Source of the DNA: Pedobacter psychroterrae | GTDB lineage: Bacteria > Bacteroidota > Bacteroidia > Sphingobacteriales > Sphingobacteriaceae | Direction: 5' to 3' | DNA: 64,000 bases | Assembly (NCBI RefSeq): GCF_004331695.1 | Contig: NZ_SJSL01000001.1 | Location: forward strand, 1,178,001 to 1,242,000 | Shown here: one piece after another, positions 1 to 8,855 of the stretch | How the letters are laid out: each line of letters opens with the position of its first letter | Position numbering within the stretch: the stretch's first letter is position 1 | Notes under the pieces: model-generated | What the model was told of the DNA's origin: nothing | Databases searched by the model: none | Seen by the model: only the letters and a program-made list of their open reading frames with translations | Made by a program: the position numbers and the translations under genes

Positions 1-826
1 ATTTGTATTTGCGGGTAAAGGTAAGGTCGGGAAGCATGGGAATCATTTTGAAGCCGCTAACAGTAATGGATTTGTTAATGGCAGAGCCATAGATAGTATC
101 GACCTTTATCGTGTACATTTTATCTTTTCCCAGCGACTTATAGTCAATTAGTTCAAAACCAATGTCTTTGGTGTAGTAAAATCTGGTAGTGTCAAACTGG
201 GCCATTGAATCAATCAGCAGGTCACTAACATTTATGCTGAGGTGCTTTACAGAATTTAGCGGTTTTGAGGTAGCGCCATTGATGTAATCAAGATTAGCAT
301 CGATAATTTTAATCTGCTTTACATGAATAGATTTTAGGATTTTGGAGATCTGTTCATACAAACTCCGCTCATCCTTAACCGTATCTGGTCTTTTAGGAAC
401 TTTATTGTGGATGATATTGATGGAGGGCTTGTGAAGTATGATAGAATTCATCTCTATTTCCTTTTTGAAATAAGCCCTGAGTACAGCTACACGGCTCAAT
501 TGGAGCCTGGCTAGTTTAACCTGAAATAGGTGAACTGGTGCCAGTTTAAGTTGCCTTAGTTCATTAAAAACCGCTGTATCCGGCATCAGCGAAACACTGT
601 CCATGGTGGCGCTTCCGGTAACCAGATTAATGCTTATGTCTTTAAAATTGATCCTGTATAGCCCGTGAGAGCCATTGTAAACAGCTTCCTTTACCTTATC
701 TGTAAGTATGGGCTTCCATTTTGCGCTGAAATATAAAGCCACACCGGCCACCAAAAGGATCAGCACCCCCAGAATGCCACCCACCCATTTTAGTATAGTG
801 TATTTTCCTGTTTTTTTCTTTGCCAT
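1..826 (-). CDS. membrane-anchored hypothetical protein, 3' end cut by window edge
   Basis: The frame opens at an ATG at 826 and runs off the left edge with no stop, so about 275 residues are visible. The product begins with a short basic stretch (MAKKKTGKY) and then one hydrophobic segment (about residues 11-33, rich in V, L, G and I). It continues as a long soluble, probably beta-rich region with repeated SVSL / SINVSDL-type strands. This is the usual look of AsmA/DUF748-like envelope proteins, but the match is by general character only. It lies 50 bases downstream of the DUF4249 lipoprotein gene on the same strand and could be the last gene of the sigma/FecR/receptor unit. Function is not known. 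Confidence 0.6.
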   Translation of the reverse strand, partial: MAKKKTGKYTILKWVGGILGVLILLVAGVALYFSAKWKPILTDKVKEAVYNGSHGLYRINFKDISINLVTGSATMDSVSLMPDTAVFNELRQLKLAPVHLFQVKLARLQLSRVAVLRAYFKKEIEMNSIILHKPSINIIHNKVPKRPDTVKDERSLYEQISKILKSIHVKQIKIIDANLDYINGATSKPLNSVKHLSINVSDLLIDSMAQFDTTRFYYTKDIGFELIDYKSLGKDKMYTIKVDTIYGSAINKSITVSGFKMIPMLPDLTFTRKYK

Positions 827-876
827 AAGAATTGAATATGCTTATCATATGCAATATCAAGGCCACAAAATCAGGT

Positions 877-1716
877 CTACAGCTCTTTGGCCCTGTACCT
901 GCGTACATCGACGTCATTTACAGAGAAGTAACCCTGCGCATTTCCCGAGATGTTCCCGCGTACATTGACCGGGACACTTGAAAATAATCCGCTCCAGTCG
1001 GTTTCCATAAATACAGAATAGAGGTACCTGGCATAGCTTTCTGAAAGTGAAATTTTGTAGAGCCATACAAAGTCATCTGCGCCAAGTACGAAATCTCTTT
1101 TAAGATTGTTAAGTGGATAAAGGGAATTTGGCGAGCCCAGAAGGTGCGTATAGCTGTAATATTTGGTCTGGTCAAATTTGGCAGGGTTCCACAACGGAAT
1201 CGACATGTAAGAAATAAACCATTTATTTGGATTCAAGTATCCAAAAGTATGTTTAGGGATAGTTCCTTCAATCACCTTATCAGATAGTGCATGAGTAGAT
1301 AGCGGTAAAAAGTCGTCCACGATATTTACTACCTGCCTGAGTGTATCAATGGCAAAATAGGTTTTATCATTGTATTTTACAGTAAGTTTGTAAGCCTTAT
1401 TATAATTGGGATCGTTTCTGTTTAGCCCCTGGTACACACCGGCCTCAGTCTCTTTAAAAACTATGTCAAACTTGCTGTCGTTAACTATTACTGTCGCATT
1501 TCTTATGGGCTCAGGAGCTAAACCGGGATGAACGGAAGGTTTAGTAAGACGAATATATTGCCAGGGTATGAGGGTATTTATGCCACCCTCCACCGCGAGG
1601 TCATAGACTTGCTGCGGCTTATTGAACATGTCTTTTTCAAATGGGTTTTTCTGGCAGCCGCTCCATAAAAGCACCTGCAAAAGCAATACCCAAAAAAGAT
1701 TTATACTATTACGCAT
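877..1716 (-). CDS. DUF4249-type outer-membrane lipoprotein
   Basis: A 279-residue protein with a lipoprotein signal peptide (hydrophobic segment ending LLWSGCQ, lipid-anchored Cys near residue 21). The mature part begins with a beta-strand region containing the P-x-x-N-A-T-V-I-V-N-D segment (about residues 71-81) typical of DUF4249 proteins. These are Bacteroidota lipoproteins nearly always encoded next to a TonB-dependent receptor and assumed to act as its surface partner; the ligand is unknown. The stop of the receptor gene and this ATG are separated by only one base, so the two are almost certainly co-transcribed and probably translationally coupled. Family assignment is from recognisable features and context. 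Confidence 0.75.
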   Translation of the reverse strand: MRNSINLFWVLLLQVLLWSGCQKNPFEKDMFNKPQQVYDLAVEGGINTLIPWQYIRLTKPSVHPGLAPEPIRNATVIVNDSKFDIVFKETEAGVYQGLNRNDPNYNKAYKLTVKYNDKTYFAIDTLRQVVNIVDDFLPLSTHALSDKVIEGTIPKHTFGYLNPNKWFISYMSIPLWNPAKFDQTKYYSYTHLLGSPNSLYPLNNLKRDFVLGADDFVWLYKISLSESYARYLYSVFMETDWSGLFSSVPVNVRGNISGNAQGYFSVNDVDVRRYRAKEL

Positions 1717-1717
1717 A

Positions 1718-4273
1718 TCACAATTTAAAACTATAAGCTACCCAAGGATAAAAGCCAAACCCATATTCTACACTACTTCTTTTGTTTTCATCGGGAGACG
1801 AATTCAGGTGGTAATATAAGGGGTTTTTACGATTATAAAGGTTATATACCCCCGCTGAAATAATATGCGACAGACTTCTTTTTCCAGAAACCCTGGTTTG
1901 CAACCGGTATTGTGCCGAAAAGTCAAGCCTGCTGAAGTCAGGAAATCTCGAGGTATTTCTTCCTTCAAAGATCGGTACGTTCAAGCCGTCATGCTGGTAA
2001 TACCCGACAGGCAGTGTGAGTGGCCTGCCGGTAGCATAGGTAAAAAACGACTGAAAGGAAAGCTTGCTGTTCACATCGAACTTGGCCATCAGCTTTAGCT
2101 CATGGGGGATGTCATAATTCGCTACAAACCGGTTTCCAAAATTCAGGTCGGCAATCTTGCGAAATACCCTTGAATAACTGTAGGCCAGACTTCCTACAAA
2201 TCTGCCTGCTATTTTGTTTGCCTCCATTTCTATTCCATAGGCATTAGATTTTCCGGCCCTTAGCTGGCTCCTTACAAATGGGTTCCTGATGATTTGTACA
2301 TGATCCATCAGATCGAGCTGGTTGTTGAGTTTCTTATAGTAGGCATTTGCCAGGAAATTATAATTATCCGGTGCATAGCGGTAGCCGAGAGAAAAATGAT
2401 CCGAACGCTGCGGCTTTATATTTACAGAGGCAGGTATCCAGGGTTCCAATGAAGAAAAAGCCAGTGTGCTGTTTTGTATGAGCTGCAGGTACTGGTAGTT
2501 TCGGTTGTAAGTAATGAACAAACGCTGGTTGACGGTGGGTAGGTAGCTAATATTAATCCTTGGTTCAGGCTTTACAAAAATCCTGATCTCATCATGTTTC
2601 AGCAGATTTCCGTTTTCATCAAAAAGATTGCGTTTTTCTTCTGCATTTCTGAAATAACCCAGGCGCAGGCCATAGTTCAGTTCAAATGATTTGTTTAATT
2701 CAATCTGCTGAGAATAATAAATAGCCGATTCAATAGATTTATCTCTGGAGATGTTAAATTCAAAATCGTTTTGTCCGAACATTTCCCCGGGAATAAACCG
2801 GTGATAAATTGTAGACACGCCAAACTTGATCTGATTGAAAGGATTGCGATAGTAGGTGTAATCGGCCTTAAAGGTAAGGTCTTTTACCCCTGTGTTCCAT
2901 TGGCTTTTTTGCGAAAGGGTATCTGCATTGAGGTCCAGCTGATTGCTGTAATTGCTGTAGATGGCTGAGAAATTTAAGAATACCCGCGAATTGAAAATAT
3001 GGTTCCAGCGCAAGGTAGAAGTTAAGTTTCCCCAGTTATTGGTATAGGAATTTTCAGACAGCAGGTTGTCCTTCCCTATGTAGACCGAATAAAATACACT
3101 GTTGTCCTTATCCAGTTTATAGTTGGCCTTTGCATTGATGTCATAATACACAGAACTTGGGTTGAACAGTTTGAACCGGTTTTGAAATACATCCAGCAGA
3201 CTTCTTCTGTACGCCAGGATAAACGATCCTTTATCCTTGATAATGGGGCCTTCTGCAGCAATCCTTGCCGACATTAAATTGATTCCGCCGTTGATATGGT
3301 ATTCTTTACTGTTGCCCTCTGCCATACGGTTTACAATTACGGACGAAAGCCTGCCCCCAAAATTGGCAGGCATGTAATCACGGTATACCTGCAAGTTGTT
3401 TACCGCATCTGAATTAAATACAGAAACCAAGCCGTACAGGTGTGAGGGATTGTAGACCACAGCTTCATCCAGCAGGATGAGGTTCTGATCTGAATTCCCC
3501 CCTCTTACAAACAATCCGGAGCTGCCTTCGGTAATGGCTTTAATGCCGTTCTGCATCTGCAGGCGTTTCAGCACATCCGTTTCTCCTGCATAATAGGCTG
3601 CATTGTTCAGCTGTTTAACGGTGAAGTTCTGCTCATTCAGCAATATAGGGTTTGGTGTAACCCGCGACGGCTGGATCACTACTTCCTCCAGGTTGCGTGA
3701 TTGGATAGAAAGCTCTATCTCTTCTTGCACGTCGTTGGACAAATGAATATATTTCTGTTGTGTTTCGTACCCAGTATGCGAGATGTACAGCTGGTAGTTT
3801 CCTTCAGGAACAGATATTGAGTAAAACCCATATTGATTGGTAGTAACACCTGCTTCCAGTCCGGGAATTTGTACTGTAGCCCCGATCAGTTCCTCTCCAT
3901 TCGTCTTGTCCCTGACGTGGCCGTGTATGGTCCATCTTCTGGCTTCTACAGGTACGATAACTATGTCGTTGCCGACCAGGGAGAAGTCAAGGTTATTTGG
4001 CGACAATAGCTGCCGCAATATCTGCTGCAGTGGTACCTGGACAAATCTGGAAGCCAGTACCTTTTTTGATCGAAGTTTGTCAGGATTAAAAGCAAAGCTT
4101 ACACCGGTTCTTTTCTCCAGGGTAAGTAGTGTTCTGATCAGAGAATCGCCGGGAAGGCTGATGGTAACCTGTCGTTTAAGCGGATCGGTTTGCTGTGCAG
4201 ATAAACTGCCGCAATAAATAAATGAAAATACAAGTAATAAAAAAAACAGTTTTTTAATCGCCCGATAAGACAT
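1718..4273 (-). CDS. TonB-dependent receptor with STN and carboxypeptidase-like domains
   Basis: An 851-residue outer-membrane active transporter. Visible parts in order: signal peptide (1-26, ending SLSAQ); a secretin/TonB short N-terminal (STN) domain, about 30-110, the module that signals to a FecR anti-sigma factor; a carboxypeptidase-regulatory-like beta-sandwich, about 113-198 (GHVRDKTNGEELIGATV); a plug domain, about 220-325 (GLFVRGGNSDQNLILLDEA); then a beta-barrel to the C-terminus ending in an aromatic-rich strand (YPWVAYSFKL). STN plus the adjacent sigma/FecR genes indicates self-induced trans-envelope signalling. The ATG lies 20 bases inside the upstream fecR-like gene, so translation is likely coupled. 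The substrate cannot be inferred. Confidence 0.9.
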   Translation of the reverse strand: MSYRAIKKLFFLLLVFSFIYCGSLSAQQTDPLKRQVTISLPGDSLIRTLLTLEKRTGVSFAFNPDKLRSKKVLASRFVQVPLQQILRQLLSPNNLDFSLVGNDIVIVPVEARRWTIHGHVRDKTNGEELIGATVQIPGLEAGVTTNQYGFYSISVPEGNYQLYISHTGYETQQKYIHLSNDVQEEIELSIQSRNLEEVVIQPSRVTPNPILLNEQNFTVKQLNNAAYYAGETDVLKRLQMQNGIKAITEGSSGLFVRGGNSDQNLILLDEAVVYNPSHLYGLVSVFNSDAVNNLQVYRDYMPANFGGRLSSVIVNRMAEGNSKEYHINGGINLMSARIAAEGPIIKDKGSFILAYRRSLLDVFQNRFKLFNPSSVYYDINAKANYKLDKDNSVFYSVYIGKDNLLSENSYTNNWGNLTSTLRWNHIFNSRVFLNFSAIYSNYSNQLDLNADTLSQKSQWNTGVKDLTFKADYTYYRNPFNQIKFGVSTIYHRFIPGEMFGQNDFEFNISRDKSIESAIYYSQQIELNKSFELNYGLRLGYFRNAEEKRNLFDENGNLLKHDEIRIFVKPEPRINISYLPTVNQRLFITYNRNYQYLQLIQNSTLAFSSLEPWIPASVNIKPQRSDHFSLGYRYAPDNYNFLANAYYKKLNNQLDLMDHVQIIRNPFVRSQLRAGKSNAYGIEMEANKIAGRFVGSLAYSYSRVFRKIADLNFGNRFVANYDIPHELKLMAKFDVNSKLSFQSFFTYATGRPLTLPVGYYQHDGLNVPIFEGRNTSRFPDFSRLDFSAQYRLQTRVSGKRSLSHIISAGVYNLYNRKNPLYYHLNSSPDENKRSSVEYGFGFYPWVAYSFKL

Positions 4274-5222
4274 AAGTGTTATTCTCCTTGGTTACCTTAC
4301 ATTGTAAAGATGCAGAAATTACTGCAAGGACACTATCTAAAGTTTGATAATGCAGCCTGGCAGTTAGTTTTCTGTTCTTCAATGCGGCTCCTTTAATCTC
4401 CAAGGGCATTTTATATACTTTTTCCAATTGTCCGGCTACCTGTTCAAAAGGCACTTCCTGAAATATGAAATGTTTGTCCATCCATGCTTTGTAGTTGACG
4501 TCCGGATTGCTGGTACTGCTCAGCGCTTTGGTATTTATGTCATAAACCCCTAATTTGCCTGCGGTCAGTAATACTTGTTCTGATTTGCCAGCATGCTCCA
4601 GCGCTACTTTCCCCTCTTCCACAATGACCGATATTTTGCGGTCATTTCTGCTCACATTAAAACTTGTGCCGATATCTGCAGCCTGTACCTCACCCAGGTC
4701 TATCCTAAACTGAGGACCATCATGGTTTATCACCTTTACAAATACCTCTCCCTGCAGCAGGATCAGGTTTCTGTTGGCCATGAAATTATCTTTGTTATAC
4801 TTTATGCTAGTGCCAGTGTTGAGACTTACGATCGTTCCATCGGGTAGTACCACTTTTGAAACCGCTGCGCTGGCTTCTGTAGTAAGAGTTATGTACTTGT
4901 CTGCAAGGGTAAAATAGTACCCAACAGATAAGGTAAGCAGTACAGCAGCAGCTATTTTGTACCATAAAAATCTGGCTGGCTGTTTTATTTTCTGGTCGAG
5001 AGATTCCCATGATTCCTCTACATCATAACCCTCCCGGCTATAAAGCTTGTCCATATTTAGCTGTACACTCAGAAAATCCTGATAGATCTTTTCATTAGCC
5101 CTGCTTTCCATTCTCCATTTATCAAGTATCAGCTTGTTTTCAGGCAGAATAGTTCCCTCCAGTTCATCTATGATGTAGGAGTAAACTTCTTCGGTGGTTT
5201 CAAATTGTTCCATGTCAGCCAT
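4254..5222 (-). CDS. FecR-family anti-sigma factor
   Basis: A 322-residue inner-membrane regulator. The N-terminal cytoplasmic part (1-80) would hold the sigma factor. A single membrane span follows at about 85-106 (KIAAAVLLTLSVGYYFTLA). The periplasmic FecR domain, about 120-215, shows the family signature VVLPDGTIVSLN and the GEVFVKV and GTSFNVSR strands. The C-terminal DUF4974-like domain, about 245-320 (FEQVAGQLEKVYKM), resembles an STN fold and should contact the receptor. It sits between the sigma factor gene (one base apart) and the STN-containing receptor (20-base overlap), so the three form one regulatory relay. Confidence 0.92.
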   Translation of the reverse strand: MADMEQFETTEEVYSYIIDELEGTILPENKLILDKWRMESRANEKIYQDFLSVQLNMDKLYSREGYDVEESWESLDQKIKQPARFLWYKIAAAVLLTLSVGYYFTLADKYITLTTEASAAVSKVVLPDGTIVSLNTGTSIKYNKDNFMANRNLILLQGEVFVKVINHDGPQFRIDLGEVQAADIGTSFNVSRNDRKISVIVEEGKVALEHAGKSEQVLLTAGKLGVYDINTKALSSTSNPDVNYKAWMDKHFIFQEVPFEQVAGQLEKVYKMPLEIKGAALKNRKLTARLHYQTLDSVLAVISASLQCKVTKENNTYVLSGD

Positions 5223-5223
5223 T

Positions 5224-5832
5224 TTAGCGTATGATAAGGTTTAAGAGCATTAATAAAATACTGATGACCTGTTTTCGTTTTTCGAGATGTTCCCTTAATT
5301 TCTGAAAGCCGTAGGTCAGGTGATTTTTCACTGTTTTTATGGAAATATTCATCTGGTCGGCTATTTCCTGTTGTTTTAATTTTCCGAAGCGGCTCAAGTA
5401 CATCACCTGCCGGCATTTTTCGGGCAATAACTTCAGCGCCTCTTCCAGTCTGTTCAGCAGTTCCTCCTCAGCATGCCCTTCATGGTCCTCATCAGTGCTT
5501 TCATCCTGCACTTTCATATATACCAGCTGCTTTTCTGCATTCGACTTCTCTTTTTTGATGAAGTTGAGCGATGAGTTTACCACTGCTTTAAATAGATAAC
5601 TTTTCATTGACTGCTGAACATTTAATTGGTCTGCCTTATTCCATATTGTTATAAATACATCATGTACTATTTCTTCTGCAGTTTGCGCCTGGCCTGTATA
5701 TCTGTGGGCGATTGCAAATAACTGCTTATAATATTTTTTATAGAATACCTCAAATAACCGCTTATTTCGCTGTTTTATTGCTGTTATCAGCTCTATATCC
5801 TCCTCCGTCAATTGTATTTGCTTTCTGTCCAT
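5224..5832 (-). CDS. ECF RNA polymerase sigma factor
   Basis: A 202-residue sigma-70 family, extracytoplasmic-function type factor. Region 2 is visible at about 28-95 (FEVFYKKYYKQLFAIA, then EIVHDVFITIW, the core-binding and -10 recognition segment). Region 4, about 135-190, holds the helix-turn-helix (LPEKCRQVMYLSRFGKLKQQ, then EIADQMNISIKTVKNHL). The C-terminus has a hydrophobic tail (VISILLMLLNLII) of the sort often seen in Bacteroidota FecI-like factors. It is followed after one base by the fecR-like gene, its presumed anti-sigma, and preceded by 13 bases from a CHRD-like lipoprotein gene. It is expected to transcribe the downstream receptor operon. Confidence 0.92.
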   Translation of the reverse strand: MDRKQIQLTEEDIELITAIKQRNKRLFEVFYKKYYKQLFAIAHRYTGQAQTAEEIVHDVFITIWNKADQLNVQQSMKSYLFKAVVNSSLNFIKKEKSNAEKQLVYMKVQDESTDEDHEGHAEEELLNRLEEALKLLPEKCRQVMYLSRFGKLKQQEIADQMNISIKTVKNHLTYGFQKLREHLEKRKQVISILLMLLNLIIR

Positions 5833-5845
5833 TCCGTTGCTGCCC

Positions 5846-6331
5846 TTATTTTTGTTTTAATGTAAGGACTCCTGATATTTCAGGAGACATTAAAATGGTA
5901 CTAACGGCAACAAACCATTGTCCTTTCAGTAAATTACGTTCCTGCAAGGGGCTCAACTTCAGTGCGCCCGTCAGAGGTCCGGCAGGAGTACTTTCAGTAT
6001 CCTTTCTGTATAATTCTTTTATCAAAGAGCCCGCAGAGCCTTTAGGCCCGCTTCTTAACGCAATCACTTCAGGTATGCAGTTTTGATATTCAACTCCATA
6101 CTTTAGTTCTTTAGTCTTCTCATCGTATGAGCCTTTTAATACGGCCGTTCCTTCTGAGTTGGTATTGGTTCCTTTTTTATCAATCCTGGCGGTTACTATA
6201 TAAGTCCTTATCGGTGGTTTGATCTTTGCTTCATCCTGCATGGCTATTTCCTTCTTGCAGGAAACCATGCAAAACAGCATCAAAACAATGCCAATACCTG
6301 TTATTAACCGCTTATTTTTACCCTTACTCAT
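5846..6331 (-). CDS. CHRD-like lipoprotein
   Basis: A 161-residue exported protein with a lipoprotein signal (hydrophobic run then MVSCKKE, Cys 25). Residues about 55-160 follow the CHRD domain pattern: a G-x-A-x-L strand, LKYGVEYQN, a G-P-K-G-S-A-G loop, LSPLQERNLLKGQWFVAV, then a closing strand SPEISGVLTL that corresponds to the usual P-x-G-E-I-x-G-x-L. The histidines that give canonical CHRD domains their name (an HIH-type motif after the central strand) are replaced by ALR, so any metal-binding role would be lost. It lies 13 bases upstream of the ECF sigma gene on the same strand and may share its transcript. The assignment is by motif reading and is tentative. Confidence 0.6.
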   Translation of the reverse strand: MSKGKNKRLITGIGIVLMLFCMVSCKKEIAMQDEAKIKPPIRTYIVTARIDKKGTNTNSEGTAVLKGSYDEKTKELKYGVEYQNCIPEVIALRSGPKGSAGSLIKELYRKDTESTPAGPLTGALKLSPLQERNLLKGQWFVAVSTILMSPEISGVLTLKQK

Positions 6332-6386
6332 TTTAGTGTTTTAACGCAGGGGCTAAAATACTAAATTCTAACATATTATAAGCCTG

Positions 6387-7469
6387 CTAGAAGGCGTTCA
6401 TCACATCCACTATCTGTTCTATTTGCTGCCTGTTGTGGCAATATGAAACCGGCAGGCTCAATATAGTTTGATGAATGTTCTCTGATATGGGATAGGCCCC
6501 TTTTAGCCTGGTCTTTAATGCATTTTGATGGTGAGGAGGTACCGGATAGTGGATCTCCGTCCGTATGTTGTTTTTAAGCAAATGTTCTCTCAGTTTATCC
6601 CTTTGCGGATGCCTTATTGCGTAGATATGGTACACATCATGATAGTCCTGCTGTACCTGAGGCTTTATGAAATCGTCTTTAAGGCCCTCCTGATATAGCT
6701 GTGCCAATGCACGTTTATGTGTGTTTATTTCATCCAAATGGGCCAGTTTTACCGAAAGAAATCCGGCCTGGATCTCATCCAGTCTTGAGTTCATACCGAT
6801 ATAATTGTTGTGGTATTTTTCCTGACAGCCATAATTGCGCAGGGCCCTGATCTTTTCGTCCATTTCAGCCTTTTGCATCATTAATGCACCGCCATCGCCC
6901 AATGCACCCAGGTTTTTGGTAGGATAGAAGCTAAATGCACCAAAGTCACCAAAAGTTCCTGTCATTTTTCCTTTATAGCCCGCGCCGTGCGATTGAGCAC
7001 AGTCTTCCACCACTTTAAGCTGATGGCGTGCTGCTATTGCCATGACAGGCTCCATATTGCAAGACTTTCCATAGAGGTGCACCACCAGGATTGCTTTTGT
7101 CAGGCTGGTAATCTGTTCTTCAATTTTATCAGGATCTATATTGTAAGTATGGAGGTCGGGTTCTACCAGCACCGGTACCAGGTCATTGTGATAGATGGCC
7201 AGGATGGTGGCGATATAGGTATTGGAGGGTACGATTACTTCGGCACCCTTCGGAAATTCAAAATATTTAAGTGCCAGTACCAGTGCGTCCAGACCGGAGG
7301 CCAGTCCTGCACAGTACCTGCTGCCGCAAAAGTGTGCAAACTCATCTTCAAATGCTTTTACCTTATTGCCCAGAATGAACCATCCCTTATCCAGGCTATC
7401 CGAAAAACTTTCCCGGTAGCGCTCCATAAATGGCTGGTTCAGCAAATAAAGGTCTTCGTATGCTATCAT
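6387..7469 (-). CDS. DegT/DnrJ/EryC1/StrS sugar aminotransferase (FdtB/QdtB-like)
   Basis: A 360-residue PLP-dependent aminotransferase of the sugar-nucleotide type. Seen directly: the substrate/PLP loop GLASGLDALVLALK (about 55-68), the PSNTYIAT strand (81-88), VEDCAQSHGA (154-163) and the Schiff-base lysine K185 in FSFYPTKNLGALGDGGA. Family members transfer an amino group from glutamate to a keto-deoxysugar nucleotide. The gene overlaps the FdtA-like isomerase by 4 bases. An isomerase of that family makes a 3-keto sugar from a dTDP-4-keto-6-deoxyhexose, which this enzyme would then aminate at C3 (Fuc3N or Qui3N type). No matching N-acyltransferase is adjacent. Exact sugar not determinable. 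Confidence 0.88.
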   Translation of the reverse strand: MIAYEDLYLLNQPFMERYRESFSDSLDKGWFILGNKVKAFEDEFAHFCGSRYCAGLASGLDALVLALKYFEFPKGAEVIVPSNTYIATILAIYHNDLVPVLVEPDLHTYNIDPDKIEEQITSLTKAILVVHLYGKSCNMEPVMAIAARHQLKVVEDCAQSHGAGYKGKMTGTFGDFGAFSFYPTKNLGALGDGGALMMQKAEMDEKIRALRNYGCQEKYHNNYIGMNSRLDEIQAGFLSVKLAHLDEINTHKRALAQLYQEGLKDDFIKPQVQQDYHDVYHIYAIRHPQRDKLREHLLKNNIRTEIHYPVPPHHQNALKTRLKGAYPISENIHQTILSLPVSYCHNRQQIEQIVDVMNAF

Positions 7470-7864
7470 ACCTTTTCGTAAGCGGCTAACAGGCTCTCAA
7501 ATGTATATGGAACATATATATAATCATTCGGTTCAAAATATTCGGATGCCAGCACCATCAGTATTGCATCTTCACTAAAGCTATGCATGTAATGCCAGTC
7601 TTCCGGCTCTATGATCAAGCATTTATCAGGGGTATCCAGCGCAAAAGAGGATTCAGCACTGCCGTTATTGTTATGGATAATGCAATGCCCGCGGATGCAG
7701 ATAGCGGCCTGTATTGTTTTATGATGACGGTGCCCTCCACGCTGCGAATTATCGACCCCATAGATGTAAAATATCCTTTTAATATCAAAAGGAATTACAC
7801 GTTCAATCACCGTAAGATTTCCGCGGTCGTCCGTAAATGTTTTTAAATTAATTAAGGAAGCCAT
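7466..7864 (-). CDS. FdtA/QdtA-type sugar-nucleotide 3,4-ketoisomerase (cupin)
   Basis: A 132-residue single-domain cupin. The signature RGGHRHHKT (42-50) carries the catalytic histidines (H45, H47/H48) of dTDP-4-dehydro-6-deoxyglucose 3,4-ketoisomerases, followed by IRGHCIIH and a C-terminal WHYMHSFSEDAILMVLAS strand pair and DYIYVPYTFE. The length agrees with FdtA. Family knowledge: it shifts the keto group from C4 to C3 before transamination. Overlaps of 4 bases with the aminotransferase gene downstream and 17 bases with the glycosyltransferase gene upstream support one translationally coupled unit. Whether the product is the galacto or gluco epimer cannot be told from the sequence. Confidence 0.85.
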   Translation of the reverse strand: MASLINLKTFTDDRGNLTVIERVIPFDIKRIFYIYGVDNSQRGGHRHHKTIQAAICIRGHCIIHNNNGSAESSFALDTPDKCLIIEPEDWHYMHSFSEDAILMVLASEYFEPNDYIYVPYTFESLLAAYEKV

Positions 7865-8855
7865 AGCTCAATGCAGTTTTGGTATATACATTTTTATAAT
7901 AACCTCTTAAAAAGAACAGGATATAACGCCCGGCTGTTTTACGTACCCATTGGATGTCGTTGGTGACTTCATGGGTTACAATACCTTTGTTAAAAGCACC
8001 AATTGCTCTTTCCGCAATAGAGAGCGCATTGATATATGGCCTGTAAATGTTCTTTACGGGGTTTCTTTCTATTTTGTAGCAGGGATCAGAAAGGATATAG
8101 CTATTGTTTAGCGTATAGTGAAAGCCATGGTAGTGATAGAAAACCAAGTCAAACTTTTCTCCTGTTGATTTTTCAATGCCGGTAACCTGGTTATCAGTTT
8201 TGCTAAACTCATATTGCTGAACATTCCAGGGGGCAACGCCACCCCCCAGATGTTTCAGCACATGAACAGTACTAAATCTGCTATGCCAGTTATCCAAATA
8301 TTTCTGATCTCCAAACTTTCCGTCTTCAAACCGGTTAAAACACCACGTCAGGCAGGCATCTATCCACCAGTTCAACACTTCCATGCCTTCTGTGGTGTTT
8401 TTGAAGGTCATGAACTGTACGCAATATGTTCCGCTGGTGGCCGATTGATCATAGCAGGGTGTATATCTGTGTTCGGTGATCAGCACAGATTTGGTCCCCA
8501 TTTCTTCTATCAGGACTGTCGGATCTTTAAAGAAAAGTAAATCAGCATCTACATACGTGCAATGGTCTAGTTTGTAGGTGTCAAGGCAGTATTTTATAGA
8601 CGATGAAGCACAGGTCCAGCAGTATTCGCCTGCAGTCCTGCCGGGTTTTACACTTTTCAGACTTTCATTCTCAAATTTATGCAGGCTTACCACAGTAGCA
8701 TGCTTTAGGTAAAGCCTGTTGAGTAAATTAAGGCAGTGATCATCAAAAGCAAAGATGTAGAGATGAAAATCTGAGCTGTTTTTTTCAAGCGAGTGGTACA
8801 TGGCCAATCCCCGCGATAAATAGGTCGAATTAAATAGGGTGCAAAAATTAAGCAT
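7848..8855 (-). CDS. GT-A-fold glycosyltransferase
   Basis: A 335-residue cytoplasmic protein without a signal peptide. It starts with the strand NFCTLFNSTYLSRGLAMYHSL, and the central TYVDADLLFFKD (100-111) carries the metal-binding DxD (D103-A-D105) of a GT-A fold. Further on are the FGDQKYLDNW and HLGGGVAPWN segments seen in GT8-like enzymes, where they shape the acceptor and donor sites, and FYHYHGFH. It probably transfers the sugar made by the neighbouring FdtA/FdtB-like pair, or another sugar, to a cell-surface glycan. It is rich in cysteine (for example EYCWTCASSS), which is unusual but not diagnostic. It overlaps the methyltransferase gene by 8 bases. Confidence 0.75.
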   Translation of the reverse strand: MLNFCTLFNSTYLSRGLAMYHSLEKNSSDFHLYIFAFDDHCLNLLNRLYLKHATVVSLHKFENESLKSVKPGRTAGEYCWTCASSSIKYCLDTYKLDHCTYVDADLLFFKDPTVLIEEMGTKSVLITEHRYTPCYDQSATSGTYCVQFMTFKNTTEGMEVLNWWIDACLTWCFNRFEDGKFGDQKYLDNWHSRFSTVHVLKHLGGGVAPWNVQQYEFSKTDNQVTGIEKSTGEKFDLVFYHYHGFHYTLNNSYILSDPCYKIERNPVKNIYRPYINALSIAERAIGAFNKGIVTHEVTNDIQWVRKTAGRYILFFLRGYYKNVYTKTALSYGFLN

